Source: JOPF133 sp052144935 | Lineage (GTDB): Bacteria > Acidobacteriota > Terriglobia > Bryobacterales > Bryobacteraceae | Assembly (NCBI GenBank): GCA_052144935.1 | Contig: JBKQPR010000273.1 | Coordinates: forward strand, 1-50,647 | DNA length: 50,647 nt | Direction: 5' to 3' | Shown here: positions 7,945 through 18,318 of the stretch, in pieces | Layout of the letters: every line of letters begins with the position of its first letter | Numbering within the stretch: the first letter of the stretch is position 1 | Notes under the pieces: generated by a model | What the model was told of the DNA's origin: nothing | Databases searched by the model: none | What the model saw: only the letters and a program-made list of their open reading frames with translations | Translations under genes and position numbers: made by a program

Positions 7945-8081
7945 CGCATCGCCTGCCGGCTGTAATGGGCGGCGCCGATGGGGCGGCCGCGCAAATCGGC
8001 CACCCGCACGGCTTCACCGGCCTGGGCGCCGTGGCGGTCTGCCCGGCCGGCCGCCTTGTGGTTCACGCGGACTTCGTTCAT
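7808..8081 (-). repeat. Two tandem 137-bp duplications of the htpX-rlmI junction
   Basis: Units 7808-7944 and 7945-8081 are each exactly 137 bp and highly similar. Each carries the htpX-rlmI junction and the first part of rlmI with one internal deletion. Because the ORF in each unit is 141 nt including the stop, and adjacent units overlap by 4 nt, the 137-bp period preserves an ATGA stop-start at every junction. Confidence 0.93.
7941..8081 (-). CDS. Mini-ORF 1: truncated RlmI N-terminus, 46 codons
   Basis: It starts MNEVRVNHKAAGRADRHGAQ, runs through VADLRGRPIGAAHYSRQ and ends AMR-stop. Its ATG overlaps the htpX TGA (8080-8078) and its TGA overlaps the ATG of mini-ORF 2. Frame and stop-start overlap are preserved despite amino acid differences between the two copies (for example H/D, V/A, P/S, Y/N), suggesting age or tolerated drift rather than a brand-new duplication. 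Translation is inferred, not shown. Confidence 0.55.
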   Translation of the reverse strand: MNEVRVNHKAAGRADRHGAQAGEAVRVADLRGRPIGAAHYSRQAMR

Positions 8082-8917
8082 CGCATGGCCTGCAATCGGC
8101 GAATGCGTTCCTCGGTGGATGGGTGCGTGGAAAAGAGATTGCCCAGCCCGCGGACCGTCGGCTTCATGATGAACAGGTGGGCGGTGGAGGGAGTGGCTTG
8201 CATGGGGATTTGCTTCGACCAGCCATCCAGGTCCTTCAGGCCGTTGATCAGAGGGTAGGGCGAGCCGACGTATTTGGCGGAAGCCGCATCGGCGTCGTAC
8301 TCGCGCGAGCGCGAGATGGCCAACTGGATGAAGAAGGCCGCGATGGGCGCCAGGATCAGCATGAAGATGGCAGCGAGGCCGCCGCCTTCGCGGTCGTCGT
8401 CGCTGCGCGTGCCGCCGAACCAGAAGGCCATGCGCGCAATCATGGTGATGGCGGCGGCGATGGTGGCGGCCACCGAGCTGATCAGGATATCGCGGTGCAG
8501 CACGTGGCCCAGCTCGTGGGCGATTACGCCTTCCAGCTCGTTATCGTTCATCAATTCCAGGATGCCGGCGGTGAAGGCCACCGAGGCGTGGTTGGGATTG
8601 CGGCCGGTGGCGAAGGCGTTGGGCGACCGCTCGGGAATCACGTACAGCTTGGGCATGGGCAGGCCCATGCGGTGGCAGAGGCCCTGGACGATGGGTGCGA
8701 CGCGCCGGTAAACTTCCGGGTTCTCGGTCTCGCTGACCGGCTGCGCGGCATACATGGAGAGCGCGATCTTATCCGAGAAGAAGTAGCTGGCGAAATTCAT
8801 CACCACCGCGAAGGCCAGGCCGATATACAGCCCGTTGCGTCCGGCGATGGCTTCCCCGCCGATTAGGAGAATGGCGCTCAGCAGGCCGAGGAGGAATGCG
8901 GTTTTGAGAGTGTTCAT
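8078..8917 (-). CDS. htpX: HtpX-like M48 zinc metalloprotease
   Basis: A 279-residue integral inner-membrane protease for quality control of membrane proteins. The HEXXH zinc site is HELGH at residues 134-138. Hydrophobic segments lie near residues 5-20 and 28-50, with two more after the active site (SSVAATIAAAITMIARMAF; GLAAIFMLILAPIAAFFI), followed by the SREYDADAASAKY motif with the third ligand. A GAGG lies 7-8 bp before the ATG. Length is typical. Its stop overlaps the first mini-ORF of the rlmI duplication. It sits beside clpB and hsp20, giving a small stress-protein neighbourhood. Confidence 0.93.
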   Translation of the reverse strand: MNTLKTAFLLGLLSAILLIGGEAIAGRNGLYIGLAFAVVMNFASYFFSDKIALSMYAAQPVSETENPEVYRRVAPIVQGLCHRMGLPMPKLYVIPERSPNAFATGRNPNHASVAFTAGILELMNDNELEGVIAHELGHVLHRDILISSVAATIAAAITMIARMAFWFGGTRSDDDREGGGLAAIFMLILAPIAAFFIQLAISRSREYDADAASAKYVGSPYPLINGLKDLDGWSKQIPMQATPSTAHLFIMKPTVRGLGNLFSTHPSTEERIRRLQAMR

Positions 8918-8949
8918 AGGGATACCTCGAGAAAGGTTGAAGCCGCGTA

Positions 8950-9034
8950 TTCACCGCGGAGACGCGGAGGTCGCGGAGAAAACGCAGAGATTTTCTCTGC
9001 GCTTCCTCTGCGCTCTCTGCGTCTCTGCGGTGAA
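8950..9034. repeat. Long intergenic inverted repeat, family A copy 1
   Basis: An imperfect palindrome opens with TTCACCGCGGAGACGCGGAG and closes with CTCTGCGTCTCTGCGGTGAA. Inner segments (CGCAGAGA / TCTCTGCG) can also pair. It lies between clpB and htpX. The same design recurs at 35548-35660, so it is a dispersed element able to form a long hairpin; it could also serve as a transcription terminator. Confidence 0.85.
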
Positions 9035-9050
9035 AACGGAGGCATCGTCA

Positions 9051-11681
<2,631 letters not shown>

Positions 11682-11713
11682 GGGGATCCTTTTGCCTACT
11701 GTAAATTAAAACA

Positions 11714-11765
11714 CCGCTCCCTGACGGTCGCGGCTCGGATCGGAGCCGCGACCGTCAGGGAGCGG
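11714..11765. terminator. Strong 23-bp inverted repeat between hsp20 and clpB
   Basis: Perfect 23-bp arms (11714-11736 and 11743-11765, core CTGACGGTCGCGGCTC) flank a 6-nt loop, GGATCG. It lies between the hsp20 stop and clpB start, both on the minus strand. It could terminate or attenuate hsp20 transcription before clpB. There is no clear T-tract, so a mobile REP-like hairpin is an equal alternative. Confidence 0.6.
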
Positions 11766-11804
11766 GTGTGGCGCAAACAACGCGCCTCCTACTTAATGGA
11801 TGCG

Positions 11805-12227
11805 TCAGGCGCTGACTTCGACTTTGATCTGGCGCGGCTTGGCGGCCTCTTTCTTGGGCAGGCTCACGGTGAGCACGCCGTTCTTGAAGGATGCGCCGAT
11901 GTGTTCGGTATCGAAGGTATTGGGGACGGCGAAGCTGCGGACGAAGTTGCCGTAGCTGCGCTCGATCCGGTGGTAGCCCTTGACCGAATCCTGCTGTTCG
12001 AACTTGCGCTCGCCGGCGATGGTCAAGGTCTGGTTCTCGACGCGCACGTCGATGTCCTTCAATTCGACATCGGGCAGATCGGCTCGCAAGACCAGATCAT
12101 TGGCTGTCTCGAAGATATCGACGGCCGGAGTCCAGGGGCGATTGGACTGGGGTTCATTGAGGAGGCGCGAGAAGGCATCCTCGAACAGGCGGAGATTGGC
12201 TAAGGGATCGAAATGGCTGAGAGACAT
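11805..12227 (-). CDS. Small heat-shock protein, Hsp20/alpha-crystallin
   Basis: A 140-residue ATP-independent holdase. After a short N-terminal arm (MSLSHFDPLANLRLFEDAFSRLL), the alpha-crystallin domain runs from about residue 35 to 130 (WTPAVDIFETANDLVLRADLP; VENQTLTIAGER; RSFAVPNTFD; ASFKNGVLTVSLPK), with the conserved A-x-x-x-n-GVL-t-v motif. The C-terminal tail contains a P-R-Q-I-K-V-E-V segment. ATG 12227 is chosen because GAGGAG lies about 10 bp upstream; a longer frame upstream has no support. A near-consensus promoter lies at 12288-12316. Confidence 0.92.
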   Translation of the reverse strand: MSLSHFDPLANLRLFEDAFSRLLNEPQSNRPWTPAVDIFETANDLVLRADLPDVELKDIDVRVENQTLTIAGERKFEQQDSVKGYHRIERSYGNFVRSFAVPNTFDTEHIGASFKNGVLTVSLPKKEAAKPRQIKVEVSA

Positions 12228-12287
12228 TGAATTTAAGCTCCTCATTGGGTTGATTTTGGGAGAGGCCACGCGCCTCACCCAATTGCA

Positions 12288-12316
12288 ATCATAAAATATG
12301 AGCGTATATTTGTCAA
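12288..12316 (-). promoter_or_regulatory. Near-consensus sigma70 promoter of hsp20
   Basis: On the minus strand TTGACA (12316-12311) and TATGAT (12293-12288) are separated by exactly 17 bp, in an AT-rich island inside GC-rich sequence. Predicted transcription begins about 50 bp before the hsp20 ATG. No CIRCE or HAIR-type repeat was seen, so heat-shock control is not explained by a recognisable operator. Confidence 0.8.
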
Positions 12317-12419
12317 GTATTATTGAGCAGTTTTTTGTGCGAAGTATTTAGCATATCTGTGTATGCCTGGTGAGGGGACTAGGCGCGGGGCCGATCCTGG
12401 CACCCATACCCCGCCCGCC

Positions 12420-12815
12420 ATGGCTTGTCGGCACGGTTGACGGAACGAAGCCAGTTTCTATCCCAGCCAGATGCCAGGTGGGGCCGATCCCCCACGCAGT
12501 TCCACAACCCGTCATGGCTTGCCGGCAGGATTGACGGAACGAAGCCATTCTTTCTCCTGAACCGAAGAAACCAAACCGGATGTCCGCCGCCGGGCGAACC
12601 CGTTTCCCGTCGGCCTTGGCCGCCCAATTGTTGTATGCCCAGCGAGATGCCGAGTGGGGCCGATGCCCACCCGATTCCACCAAGCGCCATAGCTTGCCGG
12701 CAGGATTGACGGAACCAAGCCAATTCTTCTCCTTGTCTCTCCCAAGCCGAAGAAACCAAGCCAGATCTCCACCGCCACGCGAGCCCGTTTCCCGTCGGCC
12801 TTGGCTTGCCATGCC
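12420..12815. repeat. Degenerate repeat tract
   Basis: Three imperfect copies begin with gcttgccggcaggattgacg-like sequence near 12422, 12515 and 12691. The second and third also share a longer segment with CCCGTTTCCCGTCGGCCTTG, giving a ~176-bp period; the first copy is shorter (~93 bp). Open frames through the tract exist on both strands only because of its composition. No recognised gene. Confidence 0.7.
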
Positions 12816-13014
12816 CGGGCCGACCGGGGCCCGCTCCCCGATCTGACGTATATCACGAGGGGAAGGTCGAGTCTGAAATTCGGTGGGGTCAAGTGCGGGA
12901 AAGGAAAGAGCTTATTTTGGTGCGAGTTTGGTCACCCACGCGGGGCCGGAGCACAAAAAGGCGTTACCGACTGGCTGGTTGCGGGGAGCAAACAGCCAAG
13001 CAAACAGCCTGGCC

Positions 13015-13166
13015 TGGCCCGGTCGACCGTCGCCAGGTTGCCGGAGGGCGCCGAAATCGTGGCGGCGTTCGATGCCGATGAAGCGGGGCGCATGCTCGTA
13101 AATGCGGTCCGCTTGGCTGTGGCGCGCGCTGCTGGTAGGACAGGAAGAAATCTCCTTTTCCGGTGA
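13015..13166 (+). pseudogene. Remnant of a Toprim-domain protein
   Basis: The plus strand reads LARSTVARLPEGAEIVAAFD, then ADEAGRMLVNAVRLAVARAA. The FDADEAGR segment is the D-x-D Toprim motif seen in primase/relaxase-type proteins of mobile elements. Nothing before about 13015 or after the stop at 13166 resembles the rest of such a protein, so this is a decayed fragment. It is probably a leftover of an integrated element; the family match is from memory of the motif only. Confidence 0.55.
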
Positions 13167-13241
13167 TGAACCCGCTTCCCATGTTGCACCTGACAGGTGA
13201 AGTCATCGAGCCCGATTTCGCGGGCCGAGCGCCCGGCGGCG

Positions 13242-14303
13242 CTACAGTTCTTCGTCGAAGCAGACCGCCACTTTGCCGCAACGGCCGGAACTCATCAGGC
13301 TGTAGGCCTCTCCCGCTTTCTCCAGGGGGAAGCGGTGCGTGATCAGATCGGCGGGGTGCAGTTTCCAACGCACCAGGCGCTCGACCAGTTCTTCCATCAG
13401 CCAGGTGGAAGTCACCCACGATCCGTAGATGGTCTTCTGGTCGTGGATGATATCGGGCGAGGGGTTGAACTCGACGCGGCCGCCCTCGCCCAGGAACACG
13501 ATGCGCCCCCACTTGCGCGTGGCGCGGATGGCGGTGGCGCGGGCGGCATCGTGGGCGGAGCAATCCACGGCGCGCTCCACACCGCGTCCGCGCGTCAGGT
13601 CCCGCACCTGCGCAACGTTTTCGGGCCCGGCGGCCAGCACGTGATCGCACACGGCCAGCTTGTGCGCCAGTTCGCGGCGCTCGGGCAACACATCGATGCC
13701 AATAATGGTTTCGGCGCCCAGTTTGCGGCAGAGCGCGCCGGTGGCCAGGCCCACCGGACCGAGGCCCGTGATCAGCACGGCGTGATCGCCCGAGATGCCG
13801 ATTTTTTGCAGACCCTCGTACACCGTGCCGAACCCGCAGGCCACCTGCGCGCCATCGGCGTAGGAAAGCTCGGAGGGCAGCGCCAGCAGATCCTTCTCTT
13901 CCGCCAGCAGGTAGCCGGCCATCCCGCCATCGCGCTGCCAGCCGTAGGCGCGGCGGTAGATCGGGCTGGTGCAGGAGATCATGTACCCGCGCCGGCAATC
14001 GTTACAGACGCCGCATCCGGAGATGTGATAGACGATCGCACGGTCACCCTCGCGGAAGCGCCGGCAACCGGGACCGGCCTGCGTCACCAGGCCGCAGGGC
14101 TCGTGGCCGGCGATTACACCCTGGTATCCCTCCGGCCCCTTACCCAGATGCTGGTGGTAGATACAACGGATATCCGAGCCGCAAATCGTAGACGCCTTCA
14201 TGCGCAGCAGCACTTCGCCGTGTCCCGGAGCGGGGACCGCGACTTCGCGCAGTTCAGTGGTGCTGTTGCCCGGCAGGAACGCGCCGAGCATTGTTTCTCC
14301 CAT
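13242..14303 (-). CDS. Zinc-dependent alcohol dehydrogenase family protein
   Basis: A 353-residue medium-chain dehydrogenase. Catalytic zinc motifs are CGSDIRC and GHEPCGLV; the structural zinc loop is CGVCNDCRRGYMISC with four cysteines; the nucleotide-binding turn is ITGLGPVGLATG followed by IGIDVLPERRELA, whose acidic residue after the second strand favours NAD. Substrate unknown. ATG 14303 is preferred over an upstream start because AAGGAGA lies 7 bp ahead of it. It stands alone, with the Toprim remnant and repeat tract downstream. Confidence 0.87.
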   Translation of the reverse strand: MGETMLGAFLPGNSTTELREVAVPAPGHGEVLLRMKASTICGSDIRCIYHQHLGKGPEGYQGVIAGHEPCGLVTQAGPGCRRFREGDRAIVYHISGCGVCNDCRRGYMISCTSPIYRRAYGWQRDGGMAGYLLAEEKDLLALPSELSYADGAQVACGFGTVYEGLQKIGISGDHAVLITGLGPVGLATGALCRKLGAETIIGIDVLPERRELAHKLAVCDHVLAAGPENVAQVRDLTRGRGVERAVDCSAHDAARATAIRATRKWGRIVFLGEGGRVEFNPSPDIIHDQKTIYGSWVTSTWLMEELVERLVRWKLHPADLITHRFPLEKAGEAYSLMSSGRCGKVAVCFDEEL

Positions 14304-15011
14304 GTCTTGTCTCCTTGCTAAGAATGTGGCGAACCACTCCCTGTACCCTTCATACCAGAGCAACGAAGCCGGGATCTAAATTAAGGCTAGAAATTCCGGT
14401 CACCCGCCGGGAGCGCCATTCCGCTCCCGCAATCCCATTGCCTGGCGAGCCGCTACGCCCCGGCGGGGCTGCCGTGACCGGGTTCCTGTGGGGGTCGCGG
14501 CCGCTTCCCGAGAGCGGAGCGTCAGTACAGCGGGACACGCTCACGACGCGGCCGGCTCCGCGGGAGGTGTCCATGGAACCGAACCGCATCCGTCAATATA
14601 GCGGAATTGATTGGGCAACGGAAGCCCACGAATTGGGTCACATAAAATATGACCGCAGGGGCGCCGGTTGGGCCATTTATATAACAGATATGACCGAACG
14701 CGCGAGTGCAAAGCGGGGCCGAATGGGCCCGGAGAATGGATATGCACTCACGCGAGCAATCCCTGGGGCGGGTCGGGGAGGAGTACCGGAACGCGAATAA
14801 AAAGACCAAGACGGTTGTGGAATGAAGACGCGCCGGCGAACCCGGCTGAATCGGAAAGTGTCGATTGGTAAGTTGGCGCACCCTCCGCCGGCCAAGGGCA
14901 AAAGGAAACGCGGGCCTGGGTCTGTTCCGGCAGTCCGGAAATCGCGGGATTCCTTACAAGAAGTTGGTGGTGTGACTGCAGGGCGCAAGGGCCGCAAGTT
15001 ATCCTGAAGGC
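14304..15011. other. Intergenic stretch without a recognisable gene
   Basis: About 700 bp between the alcohol dehydrogenase and the next oxidoreductase. Short open frames (such as 14573-14800 and 14822-15007 on plus) show no family features and no good ribosome-binding site. Composition is locally AT-richer around 14590-14700. Possibly a decayed gene. Confidence 0.5.
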
Positions 15012-15887
15012 ATGAAGCTAGCTTTCCTGGGACTTGGCAGAATGGGATCCGCCATGGCGCGCAACTTGCTGCGCGCCGGACACGAAGTGACGGTTTACAA
15101 CCGCTCGCGCGGCAAGGCCGAAGCTCTTGCCGCGGAGGGCGCGCGGGTGGCCGATTCGGCCGCCGAAGCCTGCCGCGGCGTAGAAGCCGCCATCAGCATG
15201 TTGGCCGACGATCACGCGGCCACCGAGACCGCGCTGGGCGCCAACGGAATCGCCTCCGGGCTCGGCGGCGGCGCCATCCACGTCTCGTCGAGCACCATCA
15301 GCACGGCCTGCTCGCGCAGCCTGGCCGCCGCGCATGCGTCCCACGGCCAGGGCTACCTGGCGGCCACGGTTTTCGGGCGTCCGGAGGCCGCCGAGGCCGC
15401 CAAACTGGTGGTGGTGACCGCCGGCGCGGCGGAGGCGATCGAGCGCTGCCGGCCGATTTTCAAGGCCATCGGCCGCCAGACGATCGTAGCCGGCAGCGAG
15501 CCGTGGCAGGCCAACGCCGTCAAGGTGTGCGGCAATTTCATGCTCGCCAGCATGCTCGAAACCTTCGGCGAAGCGTACGCCACGCTGCGCAAGGCCGGCA
15601 TCGACCCGCACGTGTTCCTGGACGTCACGAACGGGATGTTCGCCTCGCCGGTTTATGCCACCTACGGCGGTTTCATCGCCGATGCGAAGTTCGAACCCGC
15701 CGGGTTCGCCTTGAAACTGGGCGCCAAGGACGTGCGCCTGGCGCTCGAGACGGCCTGGGAATGCGGCTCGCCGATGCCGATCGCCAGCCTGCTCCGCGAC
15801 CAGTTTCTTTCCGCGCTGGCGCACGGCCAGGCCGAGATGGATTGGTCGAGCGTGGCGCTGGTGGCCGCGCGCGCGGCGGGATTGTAG
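15012..15887 (+). CDS. NAD(P)-dependent beta-hydroxyacid dehydrogenase
   Basis: A 291-residue member of the 3-hydroxyisobutyrate dehydrogenase/6-phosphogluconate dehydrogenase superfamily. The Rossmann fingerprint is at the very N-terminus (GLGRMGSAMARNL), followed by VTVYNRS, where Asn-Arg-Ser favours NADP. The catalytic Lys lies in WQANAVKVCGNFM. The C-terminal all-alpha domain (ETFGEAYATLRKAGID, then FALKLGAKDVRLA) is typical. Length fits. Substrate is undetermined; glyoxylate/succinic-semialdehyde reductases and 3-hydroxyisobutyrate dehydrogenases share this architecture. The next gene starts 11 bp later. Confidence 0.85.
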   Translation: MKLAFLGLGRMGSAMARNLLRAGHEVTVYNRSRGKAEALAAEGARVADSAAEACRGVEAAISMLADDHAATETALGANGIASGLGGGAIHVSSSTISTACSRSLAAAHASHGQGYLAATVFGRPEAAEAAKLVVVTAGAAEAIERCRPIFKAIGRQTIVAGSEPWQANAVKVCGNFMLASMLETFGEAYATLRKAGIDPHVFLDVTNGMFASPVYATYGGFIADAKFEPAGFALKLGAKDVRLALETAWECGSPMPIASLLRDQFLSALAHGQAEMDWSSVALVAARAAGL

Positions 15888-15898
15888 GGGCGGCGGCG

Positions 15899-16291
15899 AT
15901 GGCGAAGGCGAGTCCGGTGGAAACGGTGCGTCATTTCATGGACTGCATCAACCAACGCGATCCCGACCGGTTGGCCGAGTGGATGACCGAAGATCACGTG
16001 TTTATCGACTCGCTGGGCCAGGCGGCCTGTGGCCGCGAAACGATGCGCGCCGGCTGGCGAGGGTACTATGCGCTTTGCCCGGACTACTGGGTCAGTCATG
16101 AGGAGACCCTTTCAAACGGCAATGTGGTAGCTGTTTTCGGCGCGGCGGGCGGCACCATCGCGGCAAGCCAATGGCGCACTCCGGCAGCGTGGCTGGCTGA
16201 GGTGGAGAACGGTTTGGTGAAGAAATGGCGCGTTTACGCCGACAACAAACCGGTGTATGACATCCTCGCAAAGTGCCGGAAACCGGCATAA
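15899..16291 (+). CDS. NTF2/SnoaL-like small protein
   Basis: A 130-residue protein beginning MAKASPVETVRHFMDCINQRDPDRLAEWMT, then DDHVFIDSLGQ-like EDHVFIDSLGQ, the cone-shaped NTF2/SnoaL fold signature. Such folds act as small isomerases, cyclases or ligand-binding proteins; no function can be assigned. It follows the dehydrogenase closely and may be co-transcribed with it and with the DUF29 gene 7 bp downstream. Confidence 0.75.
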   Translation: MAKASPVETVRHFMDCINQRDPDRLAEWMTEDHVFIDSLGQAACGRETMRAGWRGYYALCPDYWVSHEETLSNGNVVAVFGAAGGTIAASQWRTPAAWLAEVENGLVKKWRVYADNKPVYDILAKCRKPA

Positions 16292-16298
16292 TGGAAGT

Positions 16299-16733
16299 AT
16301 GAAGACCGCGGAACTATACGATTTGGATTTCGCCGAATGGGCCTTGCTGAATGCCAATTTGCTGCGGTCGGGGCGCGTTTCCGAGGCCGATCTGGAGCAC
16401 ATAGCGGAGGAGATCGAGGACATGGCGAAGCGCGAGCGGCGCAGTCTTCACAATCGGTTTGTGCGCCTGATCGAGCACTTGCTTAAATGGAGCCACCAGC
16501 CGGAACGGCGGGGATCCAGTTGGACCCGAACGATTCTCGGCCAACGAAGGGGCATCGAGCGTCTTTTGCACGAAAACCCGAGCTTTCGACCGAGCCTGGC
16601 CGAAGTTGCTGTCGAGGCGTATGAGGAGGCAGCCGACTTTGCGGCGGCGGTGACAAACCGTCCGCGAGCCGAGTTCCCCGCGGTCTGCCCTTTTACTCTC
16701 GATCAACTCTTGGACGAAGAGTTCCTGCCATAG
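16299..16733 (+). CDS. DUF29 family protein
   Basis: A 144-residue helical protein: LYDLDFAEWALLNANLLRSG, then ADLEHIAEEIEDMAKRERRSL, and HLLKWSHQPERRG with a WTRTILGQR segment, all diagnostic of DUF29. The family is common in cyanobacteria and other environmental bacteria, with no established function. It is the last gene of the 15012-16733 group and ends 4 bp before a convergent permease remnant. Confidence 0.85.
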   Translation: MKTAELYDLDFAEWALLNANLLRSGRVSEADLEHIAEEIEDMAKRERRSLHNRFVRLIEHLLKWSHQPERRGSSWTRTILGQRRGIERLLHENPSFRPSLAEVAVEAYEEAADFAAAVTNRPRAEFPAVCPFTLDQLLDEEFLP

Positions 16734-16737
16734 CTGG

Positions 16738-17046
16738 CTACTCCATGCGCAGCGCGCCGAGCGGATCGATGCGGGTGGCGCGGCGCGCGGGGACCCAGCA
16801 TGCTCCCGCGGCTACCGCCAACAGCAGGCCGGCCACCCCCGCCATGGTCCATGGATCGTGCGGGGTGACGCCATATAACTGGCTGGCCACGTATCTGCCC
16901 ACCCCAGCGCGGAGCCCAGTCCCGCCGCCAGGCCCAGCAGCACCGGCCGCATCCCCTGGCGCAGCACCATGCTCGGCAACTGCCCTCGGCCGGCGCCCAG
17001 CGCGATGCGAATCCCCATTTCCGGAGTGCGCCGCGCTACCGTGAAC
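16738..17046 (-). pseudogene. 3' remnant of a MacB/FtsX-type permease
   Basis: The minus strand encodes SFTVARRTPEMGIRIALGAG, then LPSMVLRQGMRPVLLGLAAG, and in another frame PWTMAGVAGLLLAVAAGACW ending PARRATRIDPLGALRME. This is the last transmembrane region and cytoplasmic tail of the permease family represented intact at 42204-44861, which ends VPARQVTAIDPLMALRQD. It has a frameshift near 16920 and lacks everything upstream. Confidence 0.85.
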
Positions 17047-17270
17047 GAAGATTGACGGACCCGGACCCGGCCAAGGCTTCGCGGGAAGCCCCGAGTTCCA
17101 GGCCTTGTTCTAGCTTGGGATGGGATCCTGCCCGGGTGCGGACGCCCGAGGCAGAGGCCAGCCCCACACCTTGTTAGTCACAATGCACAGCACGATCGAT
17201 CTCCGGCCGGAGTGCCGTGCTTTGATTCCGTGGCCGGCGGTGAAGCGTTCGGGTCAACGATTGTCAACGA

Positions 17271-18317
17271 TTATCGCAGTTGACCGATAGATTCAGGAGC
17301 CGGCACGAGATCCCCGGTCACGATGGAGGCCGATGTCGCTGCGGCTCTGCTTACCCGGCTGAGAGCCGCTACCGGTGGCGCGAACAGCCTCTGCGTATTC
17401 TCGCCGAACTCCCGTAACAGATGATAAGTCAACAGCAGTTGAGTGAGCGCCAGCGGGTCGCTCTGCCGCTTCACGCCGCGATCCTGATAGACTCCGAACT
17501 GATCGGCGCCAATCGGGTCTACGCCGGGCAGATGGCGCCAGATGGTTTCCTCCAGATATGCCGTCTGCTCCGGTGTGACGCTGCCGTCGATCTCCAGAAT
17601 GTCCACGGGACGGCCGGTGTCGCGGCCCAACAAAAGGCGGATGCCCGTGTCCTGACTCGGATTCTCGGACAGGTAACTCATGTCGGGATGCGGAATGGTC
17701 GGCCGCAGAATGAGCCGCACGTTGAGATGTCCATTGGACCCTTCCGCGGACACGCCGTGCGGAGGGTAGAACTGCACAACGATATCGGCATGCTCGCGCT
17801 GCGTGCGTATGAACTCGCGGGAATCGGCTTCCCGTTTCTCCAACTCGGCCAACACCTGGGCCTCCGTGTAGCCGCGCTTGGCCGTATCCCGTCTGATTTT
17901 CCACACCCGGCGCAGATCCTCGGGCGGCTGCAGATACACCTTTACGTCGTAGAACTGGCGCATCACGGCCGAATGAAATCCCAGCAGCCCTTCCACAATG
18001 ACGAACTCCCGGGGCTTTATGTACTCCGGCCGGACAAGCGAACCGGTGGCGTGTTGGTACACCGGTTTCAGGATCGGCTGGCCGTAATGCAGGCGCTCCA
18101 GTTGCAATTCCAGGATATCCAGATAATTGCAGTCGGGATTGAGCGGCGTGATATTCATCGCCGCGCGTTGGGCCCGGTCGTATTTGTGATAGTCGTCCGT
18201 GCACATGTGGGTGACGCAGTTCGGACCGAGCAGGTTGGTCAACCCCTGGGTGAGGGTCGTCTTCCCCGCGGCGCTGTCGCCCACAATGCCAAGCAGGACC
18301 GGTCTTTGGCCTGTCAT
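17271..18317 (-). CDS. prk: Phosphoribulokinase
   Basis: A 348-residue kinase making ribulose 1,5-bisphosphate from ribulose 5-phosphate and ATP, the substrate for RuBisCO. P-loop GDSAAGKT at residues 13-20; CTDDYHKYDRAQR; NPDCNYLDILELQLERLHYG and KPVYQHATG; EFVIVEGLLGFHS; WKIRRDTAKRGYT. These segments look like the plant/cyanobacterial class II enzymes rather than the ~290-residue proteobacterial CbbP. The cysteine that class II enzymes carry in the P-loop is replaced by Ala, so thioredoxin/CP12 control there is not expected. The ATG follows the cbbX stop by one base, with GAGGAA upstream, so it is the last gene of the rbcL-rbcS-cbbX-prk operon. Confidence 0.93.
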   Translation of the reverse strand: MTGQRPVLLGIVGDSAAGKTTLTQGLTNLLGPNCVTHMCTDDYHKYDRAQRAAMNITPLNPDCNYLDILELQLERLHYGQPILKPVYQHATGSLVRPEYIKPREFVIVEGLLGFHSAVMRQFYDVKVYLQPPEDLRRVWKIRRDTAKRGYTEAQVLAELEKREADSREFIRTQREHADIVVQFYPPHGVSAEGSNGHLNVRLILRPTIPHPDMSYLSENPSQDTGIRLLLGRDTGRPVDILEIDGSVTPEQTAYLEETIWRHLPGVDPIGADQFGVYQDRGVKRQSDPLALTQLLLTYHLLREFGENTQRLFAPPVAALSRVSRAAATSASIVTGDLVPAPESIGQLR

Positions 18318-18318
18318 T

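Noticed and set aside
6707..8866. A 719-codon plus-strand open frame
   Set aside because: Antisense to rlmI, the 137-bp repeats and htpX; these have clear motifs on the minus strand.
14573..15007. Two short plus-strand frames before the beta-hydroxyacid dehydrogenase
   Set aside because: Basic, low-complexity products with no family features and weak starts.
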